Made by a program: the position numbers and the translations under genes. 64,000 nt of DNA from Roseomonas sp. KE0001 (lineage in GTDB: Bacteria; Pseudomonadota; Alphaproteobacteria; Acetobacterales; Acetobacteraceae), in NCBI RefSeq assembly GCF_016107285.1, contig NZ_RCVQ01000002.1, positions 124,001 through 188,000 of the forward strand, given 5' to 3'. The notes below the pieces were generated by a model that was not told the origin of the DNA, searched no databases, and saw only the letters and a list, made by a program, of their open reading frames with translations. Positions 63,997 through 64,000 of this stretch are shown piece after piece. Numbering within the stretch: position 1 is the first letter of the stretch; every line of letters begins with the position of its first letter.

Positions 63997-64000
63997 GGGA

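Overview
The window is very GC-rich (about 70-75 % by eye), almost fully coding, and uses many GTG/TTG starts. The gene repertoire (Bug-type and ABC solute-binding proteins with Tat leaders, an alphaproteobacterial dnaA-rpsT pair, SdhAF4, RibA with a RibB-like N-terminus, BluB, Kps-type capsule export) points to an alphaproteobacterium, most likely a Roseomonas-like member of the Acetobacteraceae. No tRNA, rRNA, CRISPR array or complete insertion sequence was seen.

Layout. (1) 1-12078: end of a branched-chain amino-acid-type ABC importer (livF-livH-livM), an ADP-forming acyl-CoA ligase, a convergent quinone oxidoreductase, then a catabolic run: ACAD11-like acyl-CoA dehydrogenase, SDR, ACAD11-like kinase, AhpD-like protein, two sister SDRs and an orphan Bug-type binding protein. 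This looks like uptake, CoA activation and oxidation of an organic (possibly 4-hydroxy) acid. (2) 12125-16540: coaA, a metallo-beta-lactamase-fold protein, dnaA, rpsT. (3) 16835-23920: a plus-strand Ugp-like ABC importer with its phosphoesterase, then mgtE. This block sits between rpsT-dnaA and mutM-echA, which are usually neighbours in alphaproteobacteria. (4) 24001-27443: minus-strand ribA-ldt-mutM-echA. (5) 27709-30572: orphan response regulator; MarR regulator and divergent cupin sharing a double palindromic operator; Ble-like VOC protein; MBL-fold hydrolase. (6) 30660-31515: a clearly AT-richer island with an orphan membrane protein, followed by a free-standing IS402-type transposase N-terminal domain and argG.

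(7) 33554-41000: housekeeping and small genes (secreted repeat-rich protein, htpX, SdhAF4, MFS, GFA protein, tadA, YegP protein, SDR, class-I GATase peptidase, pseudouridine synthase, rsmD). (8) 41108-45820: an Opp/Nik-type ABC importer with both ATPases fused in one chain. (9) 45846-57776: surface polysaccharide region, with two divergent glycosyltransferases, bluB, a minus-strand Kps/PST-type export operon (lipoprotein-kpsM-kpsT-kpsE-kpsD-like) and a divergent KpsC-like Kdo-transferase-family gene plus SDR. (10) 57808-60931: MFS transporter, D-tartrate dehydratase-like enolase-superfamily enzyme, unknown protein. (11) 61002-63996: copper resistance operon copA-cueR-copZ on the minus strand.

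Recurrent features of note are short tandem duplications at gene 5' ends (some duplicate a Shine-Dalgarno plus start codon), a MutM whose zinc finger lacks its fourth cysteine, a paired MarR operator, and remnants of past mobile-element activity near 31 kb.
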